Origin: Rathayibacter sp. VKM Ac-2856
Lineage (GTDB): Bacteria > Actinomycetota > Actinomycetes > Actinomycetales > Microbacteriaceae
Assembly: GCF_013205055.1 (NCBI RefSeq)
Contig: NZ_JABMLF010000001.1
Coordinates: forward strand, 1,116,001 to 1,180,000
Direction: 5' to 3'
Length of the DNA: 64,000 nt
Shown here: in pieces, positions 8,713-18,949 of the stretch
Layout: each line of letters starts with the position of its first letter
Position numbering within the stretch: position 1 is the stretch's first letter
Position numbers and translations under genes: made by a program
The notes under the pieces: model-generated
The model's database searches: none
The model's input: only the letters and a program-made list of their open reading frames with translations
What the model was told of the DNA's origin: nothing

Positions 8713-9522
8713 ATGCAGTACGGAGTTCACCACATCGGCTACCTTCACGCGATCGGCGTCGACGCCACGGCCGCCGTGCGCTCGGGCGCGCTGCGCCGCA
8801 TCCGACGCGGCTGGTACGCGACGCCGCACGCGTCCGAGGAGGAGCTGAGGGCGGCAGAAGCGTGCGGGTCGCTGTCCTGCATCTCCCTGCTCGCCGAGGC
8901 GGGCGCCTTCCGCCCGCCTGACTCCCGCCTCCATCTCGCGGTCACGTCGAGTTCGCGGCCCCGTCCGCGTGAACTCGGCGACGGCGTCGTCACGCACTGG
9001 AGTCGCCGGGCACGGCGGACGGAGTACCGCTCCATCCGGGCGACACGGGTCGAGGCGCTGACGCAGGTGTTCCTCTGTCAGCCACTCGAGTACGCCGTGG
9101 CCGTGGCCGACTCCTGCCTGCGACTGCGCCTGGTCGGACCGGAGGCCCTCGCGCAGATGCGGACCGCTCTGCCGCGGCGCTTCGCCGTCGTCGCCGAGCT
9201 CGTGAACGCTCGCGCGGAATCGGGAACCGAGTCGATCACGCGGGTGCGCCTGCATCTGCTCGGACTCGTCTGCGACGTCCAGGTCGAGATCGACGGGGTC
9301 GGCCGGGTCGATCTGGTCATCGACGGGTGGCTGATCATCGAGGTGGACAGCCGCACCTGGCACGACGACCCGCAGTCCTTCCAGCGCGACCGGGACCGCG
9401 ACCGCGCCGCCGCCGAACGCGGCTACACGACCCTCCGCTTCACCTACGCCGACGTGATGCACCACTGGCCGCGCACGCGCGACAGCATCCTCGCGGTCCA
9501 CGCCCGCGGCCCTCAGCGCTGA
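8713..9522 (+). CDS. Solitary DUF559/Vsr-like endonuclease with AbiEi-like N-terminus
   Basis: 269 residues. The N-terminal 40 residues (GALRRIRRGWYA) resemble the winged-helix start of AbiEi-type antitoxin proteins. The C-terminal part carries the DUF559 PD-(D/E)XK-like pattern: Glu174 (SGTESITRVRL), Asp200, then EVDS (Glu210, Asp212) and RTWH, then an Arg/Asp-rich helix and TLRFTYADV. Nuclease activity is inferred from the fold. No AbiEii toxin partner is adjacent. Start ATG at 8713; CAGAGT 6 bases upstream is a weak leaderless -10. The gene lies alone between two related 92-base repeat arrays. Confidence 0.75.
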   Translation: MQYGVHHIGYLHAIGVDATAAVRSGALRRIRRGWYATPHASEEELRAAEACGSLSCISLLAEAGAFRPPDSRLHLAVTSSSRPRPRELGDGVVTHWSRRARRTEYRSIRATRVEALTQVFLCQPLEYAVAVADSCLRLRLVGPEALAQMRTALPRRFAVVAELVNARAESGTESITRVRLHLLGLVCDVQVEIDGVGRVDLVIDGWLIIEVDSRTWHDDPQSFQRDRDRDRAAAERGYTTLRFTYADVMHHWPRTRDSILAVHARGPQR

Positions 9523-9658
9523 GCCCGCGCCGCCGCGGCAGCCGCTCGCCCCCGCGGCACCCGCTCTGGCCGGCATGACCCGCTCCGACCCGTCCGCACG
9601 ACGCGATCTCAGGAGCCCGAGGCTCACGCCCCGAACCGGAGAGCGCCGCAGCCCAGGT

Positions 9659-10312
9659 CCGGCACGTGGAAACCCGTCCGGCACGCCGGAAATGAGCGAG
9701 TCCACGAGCCGAGGACCGCTTCACGAGCCGGACGGTCCGAGGCCGCCTCTCGGGCACGCGAAACCGACTCCGGCACGTCAGAAGTGAGCCATTCCACGAG
9801 CCGGCGTTCTTCTCACGAGCCGGAGGTGGGGCGGACGAACGTCGGGCTCGCGGAGACAGGTCCGGCACGCGAGGAACGAGCGGAGTGACGAGCCGAGGGC
9901 CGTTTCACGAGCAGGAGAGACCGCGGCCGGCCGTTCGGCTCGCCAAATGGACTTCGGCACCTCGAAAGTACATGATTCCACGAGCCGGAGGTGGTTCCAC
10001 GAGCCGGACGTGGGACGGACGACCAACCGGCGAAGTCCGGCTCGCGAAATCGACCCGGCACGTCAGAAGTGCGCGATTCCACGAGCCGGAGGTGGTTTCA
10101 CGAGCCGGACGTGGGACGGACGACCATCCGGCGACGTCGGGCTCGCGAAGTCGACTCCGGCACGCCAGAAGTGCGCGATTCCACGAGCCGGAGGTGGTTT
10201 CACGAGCCGGACGTCGGACGGACGACCAACCGGCGACGCCGGGCTCGCGAAGTCGACTCCGGCACGCCGGAAGTGGGCGATTCCACGAGCCGGAGGTGGT
10301 TTCACGAGCCGG
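9659..10312. repeat. 92/102-base tandem array B (about seven units)
   Basis: Anchors CACGAGCCG (or close variants) at 9703, 9795, 9887 and 9979 keep the 92-base period of array A. The last three units (10080, 10182, 10284) have grown to 101-102 bases and are nearly identical to each other. Paired sites keep the 19-base spacing (e.g. 9703/9722). The first four units are more diverged than those in array A. No gene is supported between 9523 and 10432. Confidence 0.88.
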
Positions 10313-10432
10313 GGGTTCGGCGGAGGCGTCGCGGGAGTCGGGTGGAGGCCAGGGGCAGGCGTGCCCGAGGGCGCGGCGGGCGCGGGGGGCCGCCGTGCCC
10401 CGGGGCCCGCGGGCGCCCCTACGCTGGAGGGC

Positions 10433-11521
10433 ATGACGGAGGCGGCGACCGAGGCACCGCGCGGCATCCCGGCGCTGTTCGAGCGGATCATGCGGACGCG
10501 GCCGGTGCGGGTGATGCTGCACTACTCCGAGAGCGGGGGGCCGCTGTTCGCGTCGGGGCTCGCGTTCCAGGCGCTGTTCGCGATCTTCGCGGCGCTGTTC
10601 GTGTTCTTCGCGGTGTTCGGGTTCGTGCTGCGCGACAACGCGGCGCTGCGCGACTCGCTCCTGCAGCTGCTCACCAGCTCGGTGCCCGGGCTGATCGGCG
10701 ACGAGAAGAACTCGCTGGTGTCGATCGACACGCTGCTCGACTCGTCGATCCTCGGCTGGACCGGAGCGATCGCCGCCGCGGGTCTGCTCTGGACCGCCCT
10801 CAACTTCCTCGGCAGTCTCCGCCAGGCCGTGCGGATCCTGTTCTCCCTGCCCGGTCCGACGGTCCTGTTCGTCCTGCTCAAGCTCAAGGACGCGGGGCTC
10901 GCGCTCGTCTTCGGCGCGGTGCTGGTCGTGTCGGCGGCGCTCTCCGTCTTCTCCACCTCGTTCGTCGACGTCGCGTTCGACCTGCTGGGGATCGGCAGCG
11001 ACTCGACGCTCGGCCGCGTCACCGGTACCGTCGTCGGTCTGCTGATCATGCTCGCGCTCGACACCGCGACGCTCGCCGGGTCGTTCCGGATCCTCAGCGG
11101 CATCCCGATCCCGTGGAAGAACCTGTGGGTCGGCTCCCTGATGGGCGGCATCGCGCTCGGGGCCCTCAAGATCCTCGGGACGCAGCTGCTCGGCGGAGCG
11201 TCGCGCAATCCGCTGCTCGCCTCCTTCGCCGTCCTGATCGGTCTGCTGATCTGGTTCAACCTGGTCTGCCAGGTGATCCTGATCGTCGCCTCCTGGATCT
11301 CGGTCGGCATGAGCGACGCGGGCATCTCGGCCCGCAAGCGCACCCCGGACGAGATCGAGCGCGAGCGGGAGGAGCAGCTGCGCCTCGCCCGCCGCACCCT
11401 CGCCGAGGCGGAGCGCGAGCGCCTGCGCGCCGCTCTGCCCGACGCCTCGCTGCTCAAGCGCCGGCGGCTGGAGAAGCAGCTCTCGCGCCTCGAGGACGAG
11501 CTGGAGAAGTCCGCCGCCTAG
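10433..11521 (+). CDS. YihY/BrkB-family inner membrane protein
   Basis: 362 residues with about six hydrophobic helices from roughly residue 40 to 290. Family landmarks are ESGGPLFASGLAFQALFAIFAA near the start, IPIPWKNLWVGSLMGGI, and LLASFAVLIGLLIWFNLVCQ. The C-terminal 60 residues are a charged, probably coiled cytoplasmic tail (EREREEQLRLARRTLAEAE). Molecular role is unknown in this family. Start ATG at 10433; GGAGG lies 2 bases upstream and TACGCT 7 bases upstream, so it may be leaderless. Upstream open frame is array B. Confidence 0.88.
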   Translation: MTEAATEAPRGIPALFERIMRTRPVRVMLHYSESGGPLFASGLAFQALFAIFAALFVFFAVFGFVLRDNAALRDSLLQLLTSSVPGLIGDEKNSLVSIDTLLDSSILGWTGAIAAAGLLWTALNFLGSLRQAVRILFSLPGPTVLFVLLKLKDAGLALVFGAVLVVSAALSVFSTSFVDVAFDLLGIGSDSTLGRVTGTVVGLLIMLALDTATLAGSFRILSGIPIPWKNLWVGSLMGGIALGALKILGTQLLGGASRNPLLASFAVLIGLLIWFNLVCQVILIVASWISVGMSDAGISARKRTPDEIEREREEQLRLARRTLAEAERERLRAALPDASLLKRRRLEKQLSRLEDELEKSAA

Positions 11522-11593
11522 ACCGCGGCGCCCTGCGTCCCGCCCCTGCATCAGCAGCCGGCCGGGCGGTCGTTGCACGACGCCTGTCGGATA

Positions 11594-11634
11594 TGTCCGT
11601 TTCTGTTGACATCGGACACGAACGGGTCTAAAAA
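11594..11634 (+). promoter_or_regulatory. fru operon promoter with embedded operator
   Basis: TTGACA (11606-11611), 17 bases, then TAAAAA (11629-11634): the best sigma-70-type promoter in the window. TGTCCG (11594-11599) and CGGACA (11613-11618) form an inverted repeat across the -35, a natural binding site for the DeoR-type regulator encoded just downstream. The regulator assignment is inference. Confidence 0.65.
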
Positions 11635-11709
11635 GATGTAAACGCAGATCCGAGGTCGGCATCGACACCGCGGACGAGGCGCACGATCACGCGAGACGAC
11701 GGAGTCCAC

Positions 11710-12471
11710 ATGTACGCACCGGAGCGGCACCAGGCGATCCTGGATCGCGCCCGCACCGACGGGCGGGTCGAGGTCCGCGACCTCGCGCAGTCCCTCGCGG
11801 TCACGCCCGAGACGATCCGCCGGGACCTCACCAGTCTCGAGAAGCGCGGTCTGCTGCGCCGGGCCCACGGCGGAGCCATCCCCGTCGAGCGCCTGGGGAT
11901 CGAGCCCGAGGTCGCCGCCCGCGAGGGCCACCTCGCCGGCGAGAAGGACCGCATCGCCACCGCCGCGCTCGCCGAGGTGCCCGACGGCGGCTCGATCGCC
12001 ATCGACGCGGGGACCACCACGGTCCGCCTCGCGGAGCTGCTCCCCCTGGACCGCCGGCTGACGGTCGTCACCCATTCCCTCCCCGTCGCGATGGCGCTCG
12101 TCGGCCGGCCCAACATCGACCTGCACTTCATCGGCGGGCATCTGCGCGGAGTCACGCAGGCCGCCGTCGGACCGTGGGTCGCCCAGGTGATCCCCACCGT
12201 CTCGGTGGACGTCGCCTTCATCGGCACCAACGGCATCAGCCGGGAGCGCGGGCTCACCACCCCCGATCTCGACGAGGCCGTCGTCAAGACCGCGCTCATC
12301 GCCGCCGCGCGCCGGGTCGTCGTCCTCGCCGACCACTCCAAGTTCGGCCGCCAGGACTTCGGGCACGTCGCCCCGCTGTCCGCGGTCGACACCGTCATCA
12401 CCGACCGAGAGGTCGACGACGAGCTCGCCGACGACATCGAGTCGGCCGGCCCCGAGGTGGTCCGCGCATGA
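11710..12471 (+). CDS. fruR: DeoR-family transcriptional regulator of fructose operon
   Basis: 253 residues. The N-terminal helix-turn-helix (DGRVEVRDLAQSLAVTPETI, then RRDLTSLEKRGLLRRAHGG, about 17-55) is the classical DeoR type. The C-terminal sugar-phosphate sensor domain has DAGTTTVRLAELL and the FIGTNGIS and ADHSKFGR signatures. It is the first gene of the fructose PTS operon, so the inducer is probably fructose-1-phosphate (inference). Its stop overlaps the fruK start (ATGA). It probably represses its own promoter at 11594-11634. Confidence 0.87.
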   Translation: MYAPERHQAILDRARTDGRVEVRDLAQSLAVTPETIRRDLTSLEKRGLLRRAHGGAIPVERLGIEPEVAAREGHLAGEKDRIATAALAEVPDGGSIAIDAGTTTVRLAELLPLDRRLTVVTHSLPVAMALVGRPNIDLHFIGGHLRGVTQAAVGPWVAQVIPTVSVDVAFIGTNGISRERGLTTPDLDEAVVKTALIAAARRVVVLADHSKFGRQDFGHVAPLSAVDTVITDREVDDELADDIESAGPEVVRA

Positions 12472-13427
12472 TCGTCACCGTCACCGCCAACCCGAGCATC
12501 GACGTCACCCTCTCCACGACCGGCTTCGCCGTCGGCGAGGTCAACCGCGCCCACGACGTGCGACGCGACCCGGCCGGCAAGGGCGTCAACGTCGCCCGCG
12601 CCCTCGCCCGCAACGGCGTCGACGCCACGGCGATCTACCCGGCCGACGCCTCCACGGGCCTCGATCTGCGCACCATGCTCGAGACCGCCGGGGTCGCCTC
12701 GGCCAGCGCGGCGATCGCGCAGCCGATCCGCACCAACATCACCGTCGTCGACGACGCGAGCGGCCGGACCACCAAGATCAACGAGCCCGGCCCGGCCGTG
12801 AGCGCCGACGAGGCGAAGGCCCTCTCCGCCCTGATCTGCGACCACGTGGTCGCCGCCCCCCGCTGGCTCGTCGCCTGCGGGAGCGTCCCGCCCGGACTCG
12901 GCGACGACTTCTACGCGCAGCTCGGCCGTCTCGCCACCCACTTCGGCGTCCCGCTCGCCGTCGACACCTCCGGAGCACCGCTGACCGCGATCATCGCGGC
13001 CGGCACCGCGACGCTGGTGAAGCCCAACCTCGAGGAGCTCGAGGAGCTCCTCGGCCGCTCCCTCGCGACCGTCGGCGACGTCGTCGACGGAGCCCGCACA
13101 CTCCTCCGCCTCCCGGACGCGCGAGCGCTCGTGAGCCTCGGAGAGCACGGCGCCCTCCTCATCACGGCGGACTCGTCGTGGTGGGCGGGCGCACCCCCCG
13201 TCGTGCCCCTCAGCACCGTCGGCGCCGGCGACAGCACCCTCGCGGGCTACCTGTCGGCGACCGACGCCTCGGAGGCGGAGCGTCTGCGGACGGCCGTCGC
13301 CTGGGGCACCGCCGCCGTCACCCTCCCGGGCAGTGAAGCCCCGGGTCCCGACTCCCTCCGCCTCGACGACGTCTCCGTCGTCGAGAACCCCGATCCCACC
13401 CTCCCGATTGGAGAACTGAGCGCATGA
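12468..13427 (+). CDS. fruK: 1-phosphofructokinase
   Basis: 319 residues, PfkB/ribokinase fold. Converts fructose-1-phosphate, made by the PTS, to fructose-1,6-bisphosphate. The substrate motif GKGVNVARALARNG lies near residues 38-51 and the catalytic/anion-hole motif VGAGDSTLAGYL near 248-259; VTANPSIDVTL opens the protein as usual. It overlaps the regulator by four bases and its own stop overlaps the IIA gene, so the operon is translationally coupled. Confidence 0.93.
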   Translation: MIVTVTANPSIDVTLSTTGFAVGEVNRAHDVRRDPAGKGVNVARALARNGVDATAIYPADASTGLDLRTMLETAGVASASAAIAQPIRTNITVVDDASGRTTKINEPGPAVSADEAKALSALICDHVVAAPRWLVACGSVPPGLGDDFYAQLGRLATHFGVPLAVDTSGAPLTAIIAAGTATLVKPNLEELEELLGRSLATVGDVVDGARTLLRLPDARALVSLGEHGALLITADSSWWAGAPPVVPLSTVGAGDSTLAGYLSATDASEAERLRTAVAWGTAAVTLPGSEAPGPDSLRLDDVSVVENPDPTLPIGELSA

Positions 13428-13876
13428 CTGCTCTCACCGAGGCGTCGACGGTCATCGTCGACCTCACCGCCGCCACGAAGGACGAGGCCACCGCGCAGCT
13501 CGCGAAGACGCTCGCCGACGCCGGCCGCGTCACCGACCTCGACGGCTTCCTCGCCGACGTCCGCGACCGCGAGTCGCAGATGGCCACCGGCATGCCCGGC
13601 GGCATCGGGATCCCCCACGCCCGCTCCGCGCACGTCGTCTCCCCCAGCGTCGCGGTCGGCATCGCGAAGTCCGGCGTGGACTTCGGCGCTCCGGACGGCC
13701 CCGCCGACCTGATCTTCCTCATCGCCGCCCCCGACGGCGCGGACCAGGCCCACCTCAAGATCCTCGCCCAGCTCGCCCGCAAGCTGATCCACGAGTCCTT
13801 CACCGGTTCGCTCCGCGCCGCCTCCAGCGGCCAGGAGGTCGCGGACATCATCGCCCGAGAGGTCGTCGTCTCGTGA
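13424..13876 (+). CDS. PTS fructose transporter subunit IIA
   Basis: 150 residues. Accepts phosphate from HPr and passes it to the IIB domain. The phosphorylation site is His65 in GGIGIPHARS. It is a stand-alone IIA of the fructose/mannitol class rather than fused to HPr or IIBC. It overlaps fruK upstream and the IIBC gene downstream by four bases each. Confidence 0.93.
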   Translation: MTALTEASTVIVDLTAATKDEATAQLAKTLADAGRVTDLDGFLADVRDRESQMATGMPGGIGIPHARSAHVVSPSVAVGIAKSGVDFGAPDGPADLIFLIAAPDGADQAHLKILAQLARKLIHESFTGSLRAASSGQEVADIIAREVVVS

Positions 13877-15696
13877 AGATCGTCGCCGTCACCAGCTGCA
13901 TCGCCGGCATCGCCCACACCTACATGGCGGCCGAGGCCCTCGAGCAGGCCGCCAAGAAGAAGGGGTACGAGATCCAGGTCGAGACCCAGGGCGCGGCCGG
14001 CTCCGACCCGATGTCGGACCAGACGATCGCCGACGCGGACGTCGTGATCCTCGCCGCCGACCTCGAGGTCCGCGGCAAGGAGCGCTTCACCGGCAAGCCG
14101 ACCCTCGAGGTCGGCACCTCGGAGGCGCTCGCCAAGGCCGCCGAAGTCATCGATCGCGCCGCCGCGAAGGTCCAGGACGCGCCCGCCGCCGCCGCGACGA
14201 CCGGCCCGCGCTTCGTGGCCGTCACCAGCTGCATCGCCGGCATCGCGCACACCTACATGGCCGCCGAGGCGCTCGAGCAGGCTGCGAAGAAGCGCGGCTA
14301 CCCGATCCACGTCGAGACGCAGGGCGCCGCCGGCTCGGACGAGATGACCGCGGGCGACATCGCCGCCGCGGACGTCGTCATCCTCGCCGCCGACCTCGAG
14401 GTCCGCGGCAAGGAGCGCTTCGCCGGCAAGCCGATCCTCCAGGTCGGCGTCGCCGAGGCGCTGTCGAAGCCCGACGAGGTGCTCGACCGGGCGCTCGCCC
14501 TGCGCGGCACCGGCACGGCTGCTGCCGCCACCCGCTCGACCCCGGCCGCGGCCCCCGCCGCGCCCAAGAAGGTGGGCGTCGGCACGCGCATCCGCCAGAA
14601 CCTGATGACCGGCGTCTCGTACATGATCCCGTTCGTCGCGGCGGGCGGTCTGCTGATCGCGCTGTCGTTCCTCTTCGGCGGCTACCAGATCGTCAGCTAC
14701 ACGCCGCAGCAGATCATCGACAACGGCTTCGACATCGCGAACATCACCGACTGGGCCGGAGTGATGTTCCTGATCGGCGGCGCGACCTTCGCGTTCCTGG
14801 TCCCCGTGCTCTCGGGCTTCATCGCCTTCGGCATCGCGGACCGCCCCGGCATCGCGCCCGGCTTCCTCGGCGGCGCCGTGGCGGTCACCGTCGGCGCCGG
14901 CTTCCTCGGCGGCCTCGCCTCCGGCTTCATCGCCGGCTACGCGGCGCTCTACATCTCGCGGATCAAGCTGCCGGCGGCGTTCAAGTCGCTGATGCCGGTC
15001 GTCATCATCCCGCTGATCGCGACCTTCATCACGGGCTTCCTGATGTTCGTCGTGCTCGGAGCGCCGCTGCGCGCGCTGAGCGAGGGACTGTCGGCCTGGC
15101 TCTCGGGTCTCACCGGCGGCAACCTGATCATCCTCGGGATCATTCTGGGCCTGATGATGGCGTTCGACATGGGCGGCCCGGTCAACAAGGTGGCCTACGC
15201 CTTCGCGACCACGGGTCTCGCCTCCGTCCCCGCGGACGGCGACCCGAACTCGGTGCAGTTCAAGGTGATGGCGATCGTGATGGCGGCGGGCATGACCCCG
15301 CCGCTGGGCCTCGCGCTCGCCACGTCGCTCCGCAAGCGCCTCTTCACCGACGCCGAGCGCCAGAACGGCAAGGCGGCCTACCTGCTGGGCGCGTCGTTCA
15401 TCTCCGAGGGAGCGATCCCGTTCGCCGCGGTCGACCCGCTGCGCGTGATCCCCTCCGCGATGATCGGCTCGGCCGTCACCGGTGCGCTCGTCGCGCTGTT
15501 CGGCTCGACGCTCCGCGCCCCGCACGGCGGTGTCTGGGTGACCGGACTGGTGGGGCAGCCGCTGCTCTACCTGGTCGCGATCCTCGTCGGCATGGTCGTC
15601 ACGGCGGTCTGCGTGATCGTCGCGAAGAGCATCAAGCGGGCCCCGGTCGTCGCCGAGGTCCCGGAGCCGGCCACGGCCCGCCCCGTCGCCGTCTGA
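13873..15696 (+). CDS. fruA: PTS fructose transporter subunit IIB'BC (two active-looking IIB domains)
   Basis: 607 residues. Two IIB domains lie in tandem (about 1-100 and 113-215). Both begin VAVTSCIAGIAHTYMAAEAL and both keep the phospho-accepting Cys (Cys9 and Cys120). A Pro/Ala linker leads to a IIC membrane domain (about 235-590) with eight or more helices and the FDMGGPVNKVAYAFA and ISEGAIPFAA signatures. Fructose is imported and phosphorylated at C1. The start is GTG at 13873, overlapping the IIA stop. In the well-known enteric FruA the first IIB copy is degenerate; here both look functional. Confidence 0.93.
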   Translation: MKIVAVTSCIAGIAHTYMAAEALEQAAKKKGYEIQVETQGAAGSDPMSDQTIADADVVILAADLEVRGKERFTGKPTLEVGTSEALAKAAEVIDRAAAKVQDAPAAAATTGPRFVAVTSCIAGIAHTYMAAEALEQAAKKRGYPIHVETQGAAGSDEMTAGDIAAADVVILAADLEVRGKERFAGKPILQVGVAEALSKPDEVLDRALALRGTGTAAAATRSTPAAAPAAPKKVGVGTRIRQNLMTGVSYMIPFVAAGGLLIALSFLFGGYQIVSYTPQQIIDNGFDIANITDWAGVMFLIGGATFAFLVPVLSGFIAFGIADRPGIAPGFLGGAVAVTVGAGFLGGLASGFIAGYAALYISRIKLPAAFKSLMPVVIIPLIATFITGFLMFVVLGAPLRALSEGLSAWLSGLTGGNLIILGIILGLMMAFDMGGPVNKVAYAFATTGLASVPADGDPNSVQFKVMAIVMAAGMTPPLGLALATSLRKRLFTDAERQNGKAAYLLGASFISEGAIPFAAVDPLRVIPSAMIGSAVTGALVALFGSTLRAPHGGVWVTGLVGQPLLYLVAILVGMVVTAVCVIVAKSIKRAPVVAEVPEPATARPVAV

Positions 15697-15755
15697 TCCC
15701 GGCGCCCACCGACCGACCGTCCTGAGCGGTCCCGCCGGCGGTCCCGATCCCGCGT

Positions 15756-15778
15756 CGCCCCCTCCTCCGAGGGGGGCG
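15756..15778. terminator. Hairpin terminator after the fructose operon
   Basis: CGCCCCCTC / GAGGGGGGCG inverted repeat (one unpaired G) with a short loop, 60 bases after the IIBC stop and 90 bases before exonuclease III. Confidence 0.6.
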
Positions 15779-15867
15779 CCGCGGACGGGGCCGCCGGCTT
15801 CCGCGTACCCGGGGACCTCGCCGCCGCCTGCCGCTCGCCTGTCGCCGGTCCTCCGTAGACTGCTCCG

Positions 15868-17821
<1,954 letters not shown>

Positions 17822-17826
17822 GCGCG

Positions 17827-18555
17827 ATGATCCGGCTCGCCCTCTTCGACCTCGACGACACGCTCTTCGCGCACGCCCGCGCGGTGCGGGAGGGCATCGT
17901 CGCCTACGCGGCGACCCTGGGCAAGGCGTACCGGGGCGACGCGGGCGCGCTCCAGCGGCGCTGGTACGCACTGGAGGAGGAGCACTACCACCGCTACCTC
18001 GCCGGCGAGCTGGACTACGAGGGGCAGCGCCGGGCGCGGGCGGCGGCCTTCGCGGCGGACGCGGGCGTCGTGCTCGATCCGGAGCAGGCGAGCGCGTGGT
18101 TCGCGAGCTACCTGGGGCACTACGTCGCGGCGTGGACGCTGCACGACGACGCGCTGCCCGCGCTCGACCGGCTCGACGCGGCGGGCGTCCGGATCGGCGT
18201 GATCACCAACGGCGACCTCGACTTCCAGACGGGCAAGACGGACGCGATCGGCCTCACGGAGCGGATCGAGCACCTCGTCGCGTCGGGCGAGGTCGGCGTG
18301 ACGAAGCCGGACGCGCGGATCTTCCACGTCGCCTGCGAGCGGTTCGGCGTCGCTCCGACTGACGCGCTGTACGTGGGCGACCGGCTGGGCACCGATGCGA
18401 TCGGCGCGGCGCGCGCGGGCCTGCGCGGGGTGTGGCTCGACCGGGTCGGCGGGCCCGAGCACGGGCGCGAGCTGCCGGCGGAGGCCGTCGAGCTCGGCGT
18501 GCGGCGGATCGGCTCGCTGGACGAGCTGGACGCGGTCGCGGAGCTCGCGGGCTGA
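17827..18555 (+). CDS. HAD-family hydrolase
   Basis: 242 residues, small-molecule phosphatase of the HAD superfamily. Motif I is FDLDDTLF (Asp nucleophile about residue 8), motif II is VITNGD, motif III is the Lys in VTKPDARIF, and motif IV is YVGDRLGTDAIGA. A helical cap lies between motifs I and II. The TKPD-x-x-IF and NGD patterns place it near the YjjG/pyrimidine-nucleotidase-like group; true substrate unknown. It starts 5 bases after trpS. Confidence 0.85.
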   Translation: MIRLALFDLDDTLFAHARAVREGIVAYAATLGKAYRGDAGALQRRWYALEEEHYHRYLAGELDYEGQRRARAAAFAADAGVVLDPEQASAWFASYLGHYVAAWTLHDDALPALDRLDAAGVRIGVITNGDLDFQTGKTDAIGLTERIEHLVASGEVGVTKPDARIFHVACERFGVAPTDALYVGDRLGTDAIGAARAGLRGVWLDRVGGPEHGRELPAEAVELGVRRIGSLDELDAVAELAG

Positions 18556-18638
18556 CCGGTACGGTCCTGCGTTCCGGCGGAGGCGGGACGGCGGGCCGGT
18601 CGAGTGCCGCTGCGGCCGGGTGTCGCTGCGGCCGAGTG

Positions 18639-18827
18639 TCACCCGCGACGGAACAGCGAGACGACGGCGACGGCGGAGGCCAGGCCGCAGACGACGACGG
18701 TCACGGTGTCGTAGGGCGAGTCGATGCCCCTCAGGGACGTCGCCGCAACGGCGGCAGCCATGACCACCGCGAGGAGTCCGTGCCAGACCGGCCGCCGGCG
18801 TTCTTCGTCTCTCGTCGTCGTCATCAT
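18639..18827 (-). CDS. Small two-helix membrane protein, hypothetical
   Basis: 62 residues: a charged N-terminus (TTTRDEERRRP), then two hydrophobic stretches (HGLLAVVMAAAVAATSL and TVTVVVCGLASAVAVVSL) and a positive end (FRRG). This layout is what a real small membrane protein would show, but there is no recognisable family and no strong ribosome binding site. It is divergent from the daptide operon and could be part of it (e.g. immunity), which is speculation. Confidence 0.45.
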   Translation of the reverse strand: MMTTTRDEERRRPVWHGLLAVVMAAAVAATSLRGIDSPYDTVTVVVCGLASAVAVVSLFRRG

Positions 18828-18912
18828 CCGGAGACTCTGGCACGACCCTGCCCGGACCGCGGAGCCGCGGCGCGCAACGCAGGCCGCCGTCCCGCGCCGT
18901 GACGAATCGGGC

Positions 18913-18943
18913 TTGACAGGCGTGAGCAACCGTCGCTTACCAT
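18913..18943 (+). promoter_or_regulatory. Candidate leaderless promoter of the daptide operon
   Basis: TTGACA (18913-18918), 19 bases, TACCAT (18938-18943), then exactly 6 bases to the ATG at 18950. The 19-base spacer is a little long, but the -10/start spacing matches the leaderless pattern used by many genes here. No ribosome binding site precedes the ATG, in contrast to the internal genes of the operon. Confidence 0.55.
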
Positions 18944-18949
18944 CTGCGT

